DNA of 64,000 nucleotides from Trichoplax adhaerens (taxonomy: Eukaryota > Placozoa > Uniplacotomia > Trichoplacea > Trichoplacidae): the NCBI RefSeq assembly GCF_000150275.1, contig NW_002060946.1:1817454-1881453 (forward strand). Direction: 5' to 3'. Position 1 is the stretch's first letter; each line of letters starts with the position of its first letter. Of this stretch, positions 27,101 to 38,900 are shown piece after piece. Below the pieces are notes generated by a model. It was given only the letters and a program-made list of their open reading frames with translations. It was not told where the DNA came from and did no database searches. Made by a program: the position numbers and the translations under genes.

Positions 27101-30021
27101 CATAAAAATTAGTAATAATTAGAAACCTAAGACTTGAACACCATGCCTTGTAAAATAATAAACTAAATCGACAAAATTTTCTAATACTTATTTATCTACC
27201 TGCTTCATAACTTGCCAAGTGGTATAAAAACGAAAACAGGGCAGTTGTCATTGGCGTTGAACGTCTACTGTGGCATTCTATATTATTACAGAATTATAAT
27301 AAAAATTAACCTACGATCGCAACGGCAAATTAACAATATCTAACATACGTAAAATTATCACCTTTAGAAGAAGTCATTTTTTCAACAACGGCATGTACTA
27401 GCGAAGGTAGGAACCCATGATAAGACGAGGCACCAGTCGCTTCTATAATATTATTAATCCTGCATAATTGCATAAATTATTGAATTATTACACACTGTCG
27501 CAAACTCTGATAATTAAAATAACATACTGGCCGATTCATTTAATAGCTGAACTTTGAAGACCTTTACTTTATATAAAAAGTTCAATTAAAAAATAAATAG
27601 TAATGTACACATGACTGCCACAGCTATACCTTGGATTCCTGTCCAGATGAATAACGGATGTCAAGGTTCGAAGGACAGCAGCTTTAATTTCCATTATTTC
27701 CTTCAATTTTAAAAATATAACCGTAAATAATACGAATCCAGTCTACAGAACGAACAATTGATTACATTTAGCATACCATAGATTGCTTGCTGTGATTTCC
27801 ATAATCACTTTCTAAGACTTCAACTAATTCCTCAATGAGGCCAGGATACAGAATCGAATTGAGAACATCTTGGCTGACACTACAATAAACTGTAATAATA
27901 TAGTATACATGCAACGAATAAGAATTTCATAGTTGTTACATATTAGGATTATAAATCATCTGTCAAATATATTACTAAAGTCGCACCATGTAATCTAATT
28001 AATTAAACATTACCGAGGATGGATGTAGCCTGTAATCTAGCTTCTATACACTTCAAACGCTTTTCATAACGTGAAAATGTACTGGCCAGTAAAACACGCG
28101 TGAACAATTGCATCTGCGAAAAATTTTTATCAAATAAAAAAAATTGTTGGGAACAGTTAACACTGATACAATTCTCTGAAGAAATTTTAACTTTTTGGAC
28201 AATAATGAACACAAACACAAAGACGCAAGTTTCATTCTTGATTAACCTGTAAACTTTCTGGTATGTTATAAACCGACATTAACTGCGACATAATCTCACA
28301 AGGATTTTCTGAATACTGCAATATTTAAATATCAAAGCGAGAAATTAAAATCAATTCTTGTTTTCATAAAGTTATGATGAGTGGATGCATATAATTACTT
28401 ACCTTATCTAAATTCTCTAGGTGAATTGTGTATAACACATTAACCGCTTGGGCGTCATCCTACAAGATTAATTTCCAAAATATCACAATAATGTCACTTT
28501 TTAAATTCCAAAAAACAATAATTCTAACCTTTATAATAGCATCGGCAGGAGTATTCATGTGGTACTCAAAATGCAGTGTAGTCGCACTAGCTGGAAATTC
28601 CTATTTGTTATCGTAACGCAATACTGAGCATGATATAAGACACTAAAATAATTATAGTATTATTTGATTTCTAGTGCTCACTGTAATAGGTATGTCTCTT
28701 GCACATTTAGAAAGACCGAAACCATTTACATTGCCACCCCAGCTCTGATTACAAGTAAAATAAAAAATCTTTTAATTGTAGATACATGACATTGCAACAT
28801 CTAACGTATTTAATAAAATAGATTTTGTGTTTGTTCTTCAGTCGCTAAAATAATTACCTCAGCTAGATACTGCAATCTCGTCAATAAAAATTTGCGCTTT
28901 TCCGATGGCATTCGAGATATAAAATTTGATCTTTTACTACAATCATTTTCAAAAGCGTATAAAAGCTTTCATTAATTTTAAGTTCGTAAATACATTATAA
29001 TTTCTAAACTATATATTGTATAAGAAAATGCATCATATCTTTCACTAATAGCATTCACTATCAGATACTGGCAGGATATTATCATTTATTGTAATAATGG
29101 ACAATAAGGGATGGACACTGTGAATGACTTACCTAAAGACGTATAGCAAATTTAGCGTCGCTAAAATAACGTTCAAGCTAGGTGATGCTAACAATGTTGT
29201 AAGATGCTGAATAGAAACAAAAGCATGATATTAGTTCTGGATAGAAATTTCGATGCAAACAGAACATATAGGCATTTACAGTAGATTGTCTGTATACACT
29301 ACAGAAGTCTGTACATGATTAACAGGTTTAACATACCTCCATAGAATTATAAAGATGCCTAGCATAGGAATGTTCAATTAGTAACGCCGTAAATCGCAAG
29401 ACCTCCACTATTAAATCCTGTAACTGATTCGATAAAAATAAGTTTCGATAGTATCATTGTCAATCTTTAGATGAATACTGTACTTCAATTTATGACCACA
29501 GATAAAATCTGATAACATTATCATTGCAATAATTTAGTAGCTCAGAATTTCGTTATTCGAATTTTTACTTTATAATTGCACAAATTTTAATTACCTTCCC
29601 CCCTTCTTGTAAAGAGGTGCTAAGATACTGCCACTGATCCATCCCTTCTGGTGGTTTAGCGGCTAATTCAAGAATGTGATCAAATCTGTCTAGCACATCT
29701 ACCCAGTGGTATAATTCGCTCTAAATAACAAAACATTTGAACAATAAATTGTCGTTAATAGGATCGTATAATAGAATTACTTTGAGTAAAAGTTTCATAT
29801 GACTAACACATCATACTATACATATACAGCACACTAGTGTGCTTATTTTAGTCGTTAAGCAACCATGCTTAATTAATGAACTATTTTACCCGTCAACGAT
29901 TGTAATGTAGCATATTACTTACTTTTCCGAATGTCCAATTGCTGATTGACTTCAATATTTTAACAAGTTCGTTGGAATCCGGACATGACAAAATCTGCTT
30001 TATTAGCAAATTGCATTCCAT
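13764..30021 (-). CDS. HUWE1: HUWE1-type HECT E3 ubiquitin-protein ligase, complete multi-exon gene
   Basis: Ubiquitin ligase of the giant HUWE1 class, which marks many nuclear and cytosolic proteins for degradation. Start: ATG at 30021 opens [13 protein letters not shown]...SNWTFGK, aligning with the start region of human HUWE1. Stop: TAA at 13766-13764 after ECPEGFGLV. Coding is spread over about 35-40 exons. C-terminal exons I can bound are 13764-13866, 13955-14145, 14243-17257, 17355-17610, 17682-18996, 19135-19806, 19897-20593, 20711-21523 (upper edge approximate), 21598-21652 and 21742-21891 (upper edge approximate). Order of parts: armadillo-like N-terminal region, UBA with UIM-like tail (23410-23216), WWE (~22224-21975), acidic tract (19806-19135), then paired [12 protein letters not shown]-like and related motifs at 17.7-17.9 kb, and the HECT domain. 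Catalytic cysteine sits in RLPSAHTCFNQLDLP. Estimated length is about 4,000 residues, similar to human. A possible acceptor (tttaccag) directly before the ATG could mean a 5' UTR exon upstream. Confidence 0.96.
19135..19806 (-). other. HUWE1: Asp/Glu-rich acidic tract of HUWE1
   Basis: A single exon encodes a long run of aspartate and glutamate. It is coded largely by a GAT/GAC/GAA simple repeat (19670-19750, and again at 19300-19345). The reading frame is fixed by in-frame joins at both ends: FTR+[10 protein letters not shown] upstream and LTLMG+RGDVNTSRR downstream. Human HUWE1 has an acidic tract at the same place. The plus-strand His-rich ORFs here are shadows of this repeat. Confidence 0.9.
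21975..22224 (-). other. HUWE1: WWE domain of HUWE1
   Basis: Two exons encode [18 protein letters not shown], then TNLR joined to [17 protein letters not shown]. These are the W-W-E core residues of a WWE domain, a fold that in other proteins binds ADP-ribose chains. The next exon continues with [14 protein letters not shown], as in human HUWE1. Confidence 0.9.
23216..23410 (-). other. HUWE1: UBA domain and UIM-like tail of HUWE1
   Basis: The exon reads [28 protein letters not shown], a typical UBA three-helix pattern with the MGF/Y loop. It continues into [16 protein letters not shown], a UIM-like helix with conserved A and S. Both bind ubiquitin in the family. The order UBA-UIM before WWE matches human HUWE1. 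Confidence 0.9.
25157..26740 (-). other. HUWE1: Armadillo-like (DUF913-type) N-terminal segment of HUWE1
   Basis: One large exon carries [59 protein letters not shown] and [21 protein letters not shown]. These are near-identical to the DUF913 region of human HUWE1. An upstream low-complexity segment rich in D, E and S separates it from the smaller N-terminal exons between 26.8 and 30.0 kb. Confidence 0.9.
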
Positions 30022-33000
30022 AGGCTGGTAAAGACAAGAAATATATAATATTACGATAAAAATTTCATGGTAACATTGGTTAAGACTTCATCTTGAATTG
30101 AAACTTTGTTCAAAGAAACTGGATAAAGTAATCCATGTAATTTTATATATTCAATCCACGTTTTATGTACTATGTCTTTCTATTAAAAAAGAATACAGTA
30201 CAGTAATTTAATCACAAAATTTGTTCAAAAGAACAGATTGGCTACAGCTTTTTGACTAGATAAATCATTGATGATACTAGAGTTTCGTTCCCTACGATCC
30301 AAATAGTAGTACGTAGCTCGTACTGTATTTAGAAACTTAGTATTCTAACAAAGTAGATGTTAATAATGATTTGAGGGGGTAGATAACTTTCAGAACGTTA
30401 ATGCTATTTGAAATTAGAATCATATCAAATAAAGGAATAGTTAGAAATTAATTGCATTTTGAAAGTCTACTTTTACAATTTAGAGCCACGCGTATAATAA
30501 ACGTTCATTTAGTATGAGTTTATTGCTGCAACCTGTAAGTAGTGACTACGTCATGCAGGCATCATGTAACTATATATAAATACCGTACAAAAAGCATTGT
30601 AATATCTCTACATATAATACTGTAAATTGTGGATTTCAAGATATTCTAAATGGCTTGGTACACAAAGTACTATCGTAATTATTAAGTGGCATCGAGTGTA
30701 CAGAAATAAAACTTATTCATATCGTATATCTAGCATGCCATGATACTGTAGATGTATAGAATACGTATCGATGTATTGGTGTCCTACGGTATTTCATACT
30801 AGTAGAACTTGAAGATAAATGCATTAGAGAACAATCGATGCAATTACTATCGCTACAAGTATGGTACCGAAGATTGTTGCTTTTCGTATTTTAGCATACA
30901 GTAGTAGTAAAAAATGAACGACGGTGACAACTTGAAGCAAAACTATCTGGATGATGGATTAAAGTCACTAACGGTTTACATGATGAACAACAATTTTTTC
31001 CGAAATAACTTTTCTGATCATATTGAAAGTGAAGTGATGTCTTTAAGACGACTAAACAATCAATCTCATCATGACTATTCCAATATCAATCATCTGCAAT
31101 AAGAAAATTGATTCTGAGAAAGCACGTCAATCAAGCACAACCAATGCCCACAGGATCATCAAGCATCAAGGTGTCAAATGGCCCAGCTCAACATACTCTC
31201 TATCTACTGTAGGTTTATTGTTCGACGTACGATAGCAACATGATCGCAATTGTCCACCATATTATCCTCACACTGTCCACGGAAAAGAGATTAGAAAGCT
31301 ATGACTCAGCAATACACATTTAAAACATGTGTTACGTCCCAGTATGGATTATAGTCCGCTATTGATATCAGCATAGCTACTTCAATATCAGAAATGAGAG
31401 TTCAAAGAGAAAACTACACAAACTAAACGCATTGCGTTGCTATCTTATTCTAACTTTATTTGGTTCAATCCTATCTAAAAATGGATTCGCATTATGTCAT
31501 AACCAGGCAGCGCGGTAGTACTGTCTACTATCCCCTGTACTGGCAGTTGTACCGTAAAATCCAACTATAGTACAGTATCATTCACAAAGTGCAGTTGCGT
31601 ATACAGTGCAATACGGTACTAGTATCATACAGTATGGTGACGGCAGTATGAAGGAAAACTCAAGCAATAGCATACTGCTATCCACAGCCGACTTATGATC
31701 TATTTGGTTATATATTATATTATTATGGTTGATGGAACATGGATATGACTTTAATTTCTATTTCATTAACACTCCTATAATCGATTACCAATATCACTGT
31801 TATGATTGAGAAGTAAAATCCCGGCAAGAATTTGGAAAAAGAATAGCAAACAATTCAAATTTACAGGACAGTACTATACAGTATGCATTATCGTTATGGA
31901 CAAATGCTGATGCTAATTTTGAAGAACAAATTTCAGCGCTGAAAGAGAAATAACTTGAAAGTAATAACCACAGTAGGATGTATCGTACTAGAAAACAAGA
32001 GCTAGTTAACAATTATTGACTACGCTCATTCACTCAGTTCAAGAAAGAGTAATTCTGGGGTAAAAGTGCCTTGACATTCATTTCTTACTATCATGACTGC
32101 TATGGCTGGATCAATAAAGAACAAAGTACCGCATTATGATTTGTAGGAGTACTATACAATCATCGTTGGCTATACAGTACAGCCAAATGTAATCGATCAC
32201 AATACGGTATAAGAGAGATTGAATCATGATATGAAGCAATACCCTGTAGTGTAGAGTGCAGTATAAAGTACAGAGTCATCATTTTCCGATCGATACTAGA
32301 AATTGATGATTGAAATTTTTCAATCGACAATGCATATTTGGTGGTGATAGATTTGGATGAGTTTGTAGCAATTCAAGTCTTTGATACAGAACTAGTTGAC
32401 TACTCTACTTTATTCTATTGCGTACAACACTGCAGAACTGGAAGTGCGCGCTTCGATATTATTAACGGGTACATCAATCGGGAAATAAAATTCTGACCAT
32501 GGAGTTTCATATCATGGATAGTCATCGTACTGTAGATAGGATCAGTTCGTAAATCACTCTTGACGCTTAAACTATCTAAAAAAAGGAATGTCATACGGGG
32601 AGTTATTTGATTCTATTTGAACTCGTCAAGTAACAAGCAATCTCTTCAATCTAATTCGTAAGGGATAGACGCCAAATTCATACCAAAGCTGATGTTGACT
32701 GTATACAGTAGTCGGTAGTAAGCAATACAGTTCTCCAATAACCTGCATATCGAATCCATGAATACAGTACGGTACTACAATGGCACCATAAAGGTGGCGT
32801 AGATAAAAAAAAAAAAACCCCATTGATTATGTGCATTAGTCACATTGTGAGTCATGTACAGGTTATTAAAAAAAAAACCGCTTGAAGTTTCTTCCCAGAT
32901 AATTTGAAAAAGAAGCAGATCCAGCCCATTACAGGAATTGCGTAAGTTGCAAAGATACTTTATCCCTTTGATCCAGGAAGTGAATGGACCCCAATCATTG

Positions 33001-33819
33001 TAGAAAGATCTGGCTAGGTAGAATCGGGGGCCCCATTTACAGTCAATCCTATCATTTTGCACGACATGCAAATAGTTTTATAACCGTACAATAGGCTTGA
33101 AGACACATGTTTGCGCGCTTCATTGTGCTGTAGGATGAGGAATTGAGCTACATCGATCAAGCTGATCGACTTGGGTATATCAAGTCCTCCAATGCTGTGC
33201 TGTCCATGATTGAAAAATAGCTTATCGAATCTTCCAGGCAATGACATATTTAGTACATTAGAAGAATGTACTAACGTCGGTCATTCCACCATATCTTCTA
33301 TACAGTAGTATACTGTACAATAATACTAACCTTTATGTTGTATTGTGATAATAATACTATTCTTTAGCTTGTACCGTAGAACAGCTTTGTGCAAGAATGG
33401 ACAAACTAATGACAAGTATCCTAGTACTGCATCATCAACTTGAAAATGAATTGATTGCGTAGTATGTAGATCCATGGATTCTTGCCGACAGCGATGTCGT
33501 AATCCATGTGTATCGCCGAACGCAAATCACATCACCCATTACGCTACAGTCAGCTAATCATGGCCAACTGGACAAGTACAATTCTGTACAATCTTTGAAT
33601 ACTTGTCGAACTAGTGTATTTATTTATGAATACATACCACGTCGGACGTGCTCTTTCGCAATTTATTTCGTTCAATTTTCATCTTTTAGGGCTTTTTCTT
33701 TGTTAAGACATTACTATTTGCATCTGAGATATATCCAGAATTTTACAAAGTAACCAACGATAGGATACAAACAAGTTCTATATCATGGATAACGAATGAG
33801 GCAATGTCTTTCTTTTCGT
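30022..33819. other. Intergenic DNA upstream of HUWE1, no gene recognised
   Basis: This part of the HUWE1-UPF2 divergent spacer is AT-rich and scattered with TACAGTA/TACTGTA words, for example around 31510-31640, 32150-32280 and 33300. Short ORFs on both strands (30914-31102 plus; 32626-33247 minus) show no recognisable domain and no exon-like joins. Any HUWE1 promoter must lie near 30.0-30.6 kb, but I see no clear core element. Confidence 0.5.
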
Positions 33820-34050
33820 CACCTACAGTACAGTACAGTACGAATTGTGACTAGCTGCCTACAGTACAGTACTGTACGTACTGTATTGTGACTAGCTGCT
33901 TACAGTACAGTACAGTACTGTACGTACAGTATTCTGACTAGCTGCCTACAGTACAGTACAGTACAGTACAGTGTACAGTGTACAGTGCAGGAGAATACAA
34001 TGCATCGATTGTACTGTCCATTGTGCACTGTACAGTGTACAGCATGACAG
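33820..34050. repeat. Array of (TACAG)n/TACTGTAC palindromes separated by a fixed spacer
   Basis: The spacer tgactagctgc(c/t) starts at 33848, 33889 and 33935. Each copy is followed by tacagtacag(tacag)-type sequence; in the first two this runs into its own reverse complement (tactgtacgtactgta), so the 41-46 bp units each contain a self-complementary half. The array decays into gtacagtgtacagtg repeats up to about 34045. Many GTAC sites are present. Confidence 0.8.
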
Positions 34051-35905
34051 TGCATACCCATGGACTACTAGCAAAACCTAGTCATTCTAGGAGTCCATGC
34101 CATACCATACAGTACTGTACAGTCTTTTTAACCTAGCCTTAGCATAGAAGAGCACAACACTGCATTTTTACTAATTTGTTAGTAATCACGTGTAGCATGA
34201 CGCGTGCGTTCATCGTCCTGATCATGGAATACAGTACGTCAGCCGCAACAACGACTTGACCATTTCTAGCATATTGGATAAGTGTTCTTTTGGGCGATCC
34301 AATAGCCCTAGCCAGTCTTTCTGTAACCGATATTGATATTAGCTGATCAAGGCATGTGACTACTGCAGTGTTTTCCATGGATTACTAAGAAAAAAGTTGT
34401 GTACAAGTAGTACCATGGTACATAGTACAGAGTCACGACGAACGACTACTGAAGAGCGACTTGAGTAGTAAAGGTTGATCGTTCTTAGTCCTTGCTCTGC
34501 TGACTCACTTTACCAGTACTGTATTTGCAAACTCAAAGACGATCCAACGATATGACACGCCAGTGATTGTTAACCTGGGCCCACAAGGGGGGGGGGGTAG
34601 GGGGCCGCTGCAGATTTTGGAGGCAATGGGAGGGAGATGCAGACTCGGATGCAATCTACTTTCTCTACAGACAGAAATAGAAGTAAGGTGCAATAGCTTT
34701 TAGCTTTTATGACCATTGCTGTCGTAGGCCATCCATCGGTAAAGGTTAGTTAACTAACAAACCACTGACGTCAGGATTGGAAGTGGAATTGTCACACGTG
34801 TCGGTCAGTCCTTCAAATTCTATACTGTAGTATACAATCGGATTATTTTCCATGTCTCACCTTGGTTCAAAAATCCAAGTTGTACATTGTGTGTACAAGT
34901 GAGTACAGTATGATTCAGTCAATGGTGGTACTCTACCGTATCATACCGTGGACCCAATTGGTCAGTGAATTGACTGCTGGTGTAGTCCATGTTTGGACCA
35001 CTATCGTAAAGGACAACCTACAAAATGGTCCCATATAGTCCACGACGGTACCGTCCTCATGTGACTGGGATACTGTATGTTGACTGGACTACGTGTCCAT
35101 CAAGTGACTGAGTTGACATGGTGCAACAGTTCCAGTAATGACGTACGGTACAGTAACACGACCGTTTACATGTCACAGCCTTGGCAACTTCAACCTCTCC
35201 TGCTACTTCAACCAGGCCAAGCGCGTTCCATTGAATGCTAGTCTCTGCAAATTTTCAAAATGGATCATAAAGGCAAGAAAAGCAGCCATCAACAGTCATT
35301 GCAGCTTGATTCTGCCAAGATAGATAAATGCACTGATGATAGGTAATGGTCATATTATAGCAGAAGTTCAATTGTAATTTCATAGTTCACTTTTAGCCTT
35401 GTTTAAAGATCGAAAATGAGCATTCAATACAACCTTTCCTACCAATGATTGGACTTGTTCAATCCGTAGTAAGCGTACTTAATGGACCCTATTGACACAG
35501 TAGGATGTCAAATGGTCCTCCATTTGATAGCATAAGGATATCAATGACGACTTCAGAATTTATATTCCAATTTTAGTTGCATGTTGACTTGATTATTACA
35601 AGCATTAACTTAACTAAATAGTAGTAAAAGAATTCGTAAGGGAAATGCCGCCTTGGACGGTACTGTCCTACTAAATCACCTTGTATCGAGGAAAAGGCAA
35701 TCACCCTATCACTGAGTTGCAACCACATTCTTCAATAAGCCTTATTAGTGACTACACAAAATGACCTAATCCTATTTCATTGAATGAATAGCTCAACAGT
35801 TACAGTAATGACAAATACATTATCATTATTAAGAAAGAGAATAGCTTTGACTAGCCAATGTCTACCTAACTTGTGTTACTAAATACTAAGACTACTCACT
35901 ATTTG
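34051..35905. other. Intergenic DNA upstream of UPF2, no gene recognised
   Basis: It contains an 11-base G run at 34587-34597 followed closely by a 5-base G run, scattered GTAC/TACTGTA words, and ORFs with no recognisable domain. The 5' end of UPF2 must start near the right end, but no clear promoter element is visible. Confidence 0.45.
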
Positions 35906-38900
35906 ATGATGGATAGCTATAAACGGGCTCATAATGAAGCCAAGAATGATATTAAAGATGAAAATGATGAAGCTACAAGCCAAAAAGACGAGGTATTTCT
36001 ATCACAATAGAGTATATCAATTTTCTATTAAGGTACAATAGCAATAAATACACCAATTTGGCTAACTGATGACAATCATGGTTTGATCTTTTCCATTACA
36101 TTTTGTGCTGCTATGATTGACATCAAGTACTTGCAGCCATTGAATAAAGATGGATAGACATACTCACTACGCGTACTCGACAGTCACTACAAGTTTACTC
36201 TATTTTTTATCATACTTGTACTCTTTATTCATGATAGCCTGCAGACCAGCAAGCACAAACTACTGACTCCAATCTAACGGATGAAAACGAAGAGAATAAG
36301 AAAGTAGACGAAGTAAGTCTTCACTCAAAACATGGACTTAGAGGTCTATCTAATTTAGTTCAAGTAAATTAGTGAAGTTGACCAAACTAGCCGATCTCTA
36401 TCTCAGTACCACTGCTGTACTAACACAGTTTATCATACAGCACAATCACCATTAAACTCTTTATTTAGTGATGACTTGGTATAAGTGCAGCCTACTACGT
36501 CACTCTACCCAAAAATAAATAATACTGCTTTCAATGCGTGCTTATACAATAGGCAAAGTTGAACATTACATGTAGTTTAAATTGAAACAGTATTTCAAAG
36601 TCTCATGGCAGCTTGAAAAAATAAACCTGGGATCACTCATGTTCCTAAATTGTTACAAATAAATTAACCAGTCATTGCTCAATAAAGTTAAAAATTGAGA
36701 TATTATGTACCTTAGAAAAAAGTTTCGCAATTCAATTAAACCAATTTAACCCTCCTCCATGACATCTTTAAATGTCTGCATTTTCCTAATCATATATATA
36801 TATATATTTAAAATATTTTACTATTGATACAACATAGAATGGTAGTCAGTTACATAGACTTTCTAGCTTGTACGATTCGTCGGATTAACAGTGATGGATA
36901 TCGCAATCAATCTTTTGTTTTGTAGCAACGTGCTATGCAGCTGGTAAACGAAATCCAGCAAAAGTTAGAATCTAAAATTGCTCAGAGAGAGGAAAATATC
37001 AAGTTAGCAGGTTGGATTATCTATATGATACAAATAAAATGAAAAAGTTTACATTGGTTTAGCATATATTACTATTGTTTACTATTTCCATTAAACTTTT
37101 CAATGATTGTTATCGATCTAATAGGCATAGATAGGTTACTATTTACAACGATAATATATCAAAGAGTGATGACATCCTTTAACAATTGACCACAACTTAT
37201 ATTGTAATGTTATGTAGCTTCAGTACTTACCAAATTAACTGTAACGATTTTTCCCCAATCAATACTAAGCCACCTAATGTAACATATACAAGACATGAAT
37301 TTAGCCAAGTATAGCTAGCTTTTATTAATGATGGTTGCAAACTAGTAAGATTTTTATTACTAAATATACATATATGCACTATTTTTTTAGCTAGTAGACC
37401 AGAAGAGTCTTTCTTTCGATCGCTGGATTCTAGTGTAAAAAGAAATACAACCTTCGTTAAAAAACTGGTTTGTAAATCAATTCTATCTTAAATACTATAG
37501 CCTTTTGTAATGAAAGAAATCCTTGTAACTGTACCGTCCAAGCGCGTCAATCATGCTAAACACTAATGAAGAATATCTAAAATACATTGCACACCATTGT
37601 ATCACTTAGCTTTTCGTCTTTATTTTTAAATTAGCGCACACTTAGTGATCAGCAACGTGACTCTATCTTTAAAGATGCACAATCTCTCAATCTCACTAAA
37701 TACGTACCGGAAGTGGTAAGTTACGCTTTCTCATCAACGTTGTAAACTTAAACAATTCTACTCCTACTAACTTCACAAAAATGCGCTAATATGTTAGCAT
37801 AACTTATGATATAATTCTTGGATGTATTTTATTGCTCCTGTAATTATTTTAGGTGTCTGCTATTTTAGAAAGTAAAATGAAGGTCGGTAAAATGAATTAA
37901 ATATACAATAATTATATACTCGTATATTCCTTTTTACTACAGTAGATATATTTTACATTTTCCCGTATAGTATCTAGTGATAATGCAATCAGATCAATAA
38001 CTAAGTAAGGCTTATTAGTATGATCTACACTGCTATCATTTTTAGCTATCCGATGTTTCCTGCGCTATTCAAATTTGTTGTTTGATGCACCAACGTTATT
38101 CTGAATTCGCCACTCTATTGCTGAAAGGAATGCAATCAAGCTTCACCGAAACTAAGGACGATGATAAATCAGTTAAGATCGCTCGCTATCGAGTCACTTT
38201 ACGACTACTAGGCGAGGTAAATTGCAATCTTTGCCGAGATAGCTTTTAATGTATCCACAGCATAGAGTTTCTATTACTTTGCTTACAGCTGTGTTATGTT
38301 ATTATATAAATTATTTAGCCCATCTTAATAAGCTAAAATTTTTAAATAATCACCTTGAAGCTGATAATTATCGGAGTATTCAATGAAAGTACAAACGGTA
38401 CCGATATCTTACATTCTGCCTTCTCTGGTATAATTACAATTGACAAGGTCAGATTCATAAAAATTATCTATGCAACGCTTAAAGGTCTTTTCAGAATATA
38501 ATTACCCTTTTTCAATGTTACTACAGGCCACCTTTGATTATTTACCGGTAGTAATTAGTTTCTGTCGCCATTTTTGCGAAGACTTTTTTGGAATAACTCC
38601 AAGAAAGAACCGGTATGTTTATAGACATAATATTTTCTATTATCGCACCACTATGTAATCTAATACCCTGTCTACTATTTTCGAATACCGAAGGCTGTTA
38701 ATAGAGAAATTCAACTTTCAAGCTCCAGCTAGTAAAGTAAAACATTCATTATACCATTATACCATCTGTGCTATAACATTATTATTCAGTGACGATAAAC
38801 TACTGCATTTAGATCATATCGGACAACAAAAAGAAGCAATTCCGTTTGGTAGTTTTTGATTATCATGCTGCGCTAGTCAAATATCTGGAGAAACAGCATA

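Noticed and set aside
32626-33247. Overlapping minus ORFs that look like a possible gene remnant.
   Set aside because: No recognisable domain, no exon-like joins, no codon pattern typical of the nearby genes; a homopolymer run separates them.
34587-34605. Possible G-quadruplex from an 11-base G run and a 5-base G run.
   Set aside because: Only two clustered G runs are visible, and one may be a sequencing artefact; not enough to call a regulatory element.
33508-34693. ORFs at 33508-33753 (+), 34139-34378 (-) and 34505-34693 (-).
   Set aside because: Isolated open stretches without flanking splice signals or known motifs, partly inside simple repeats.
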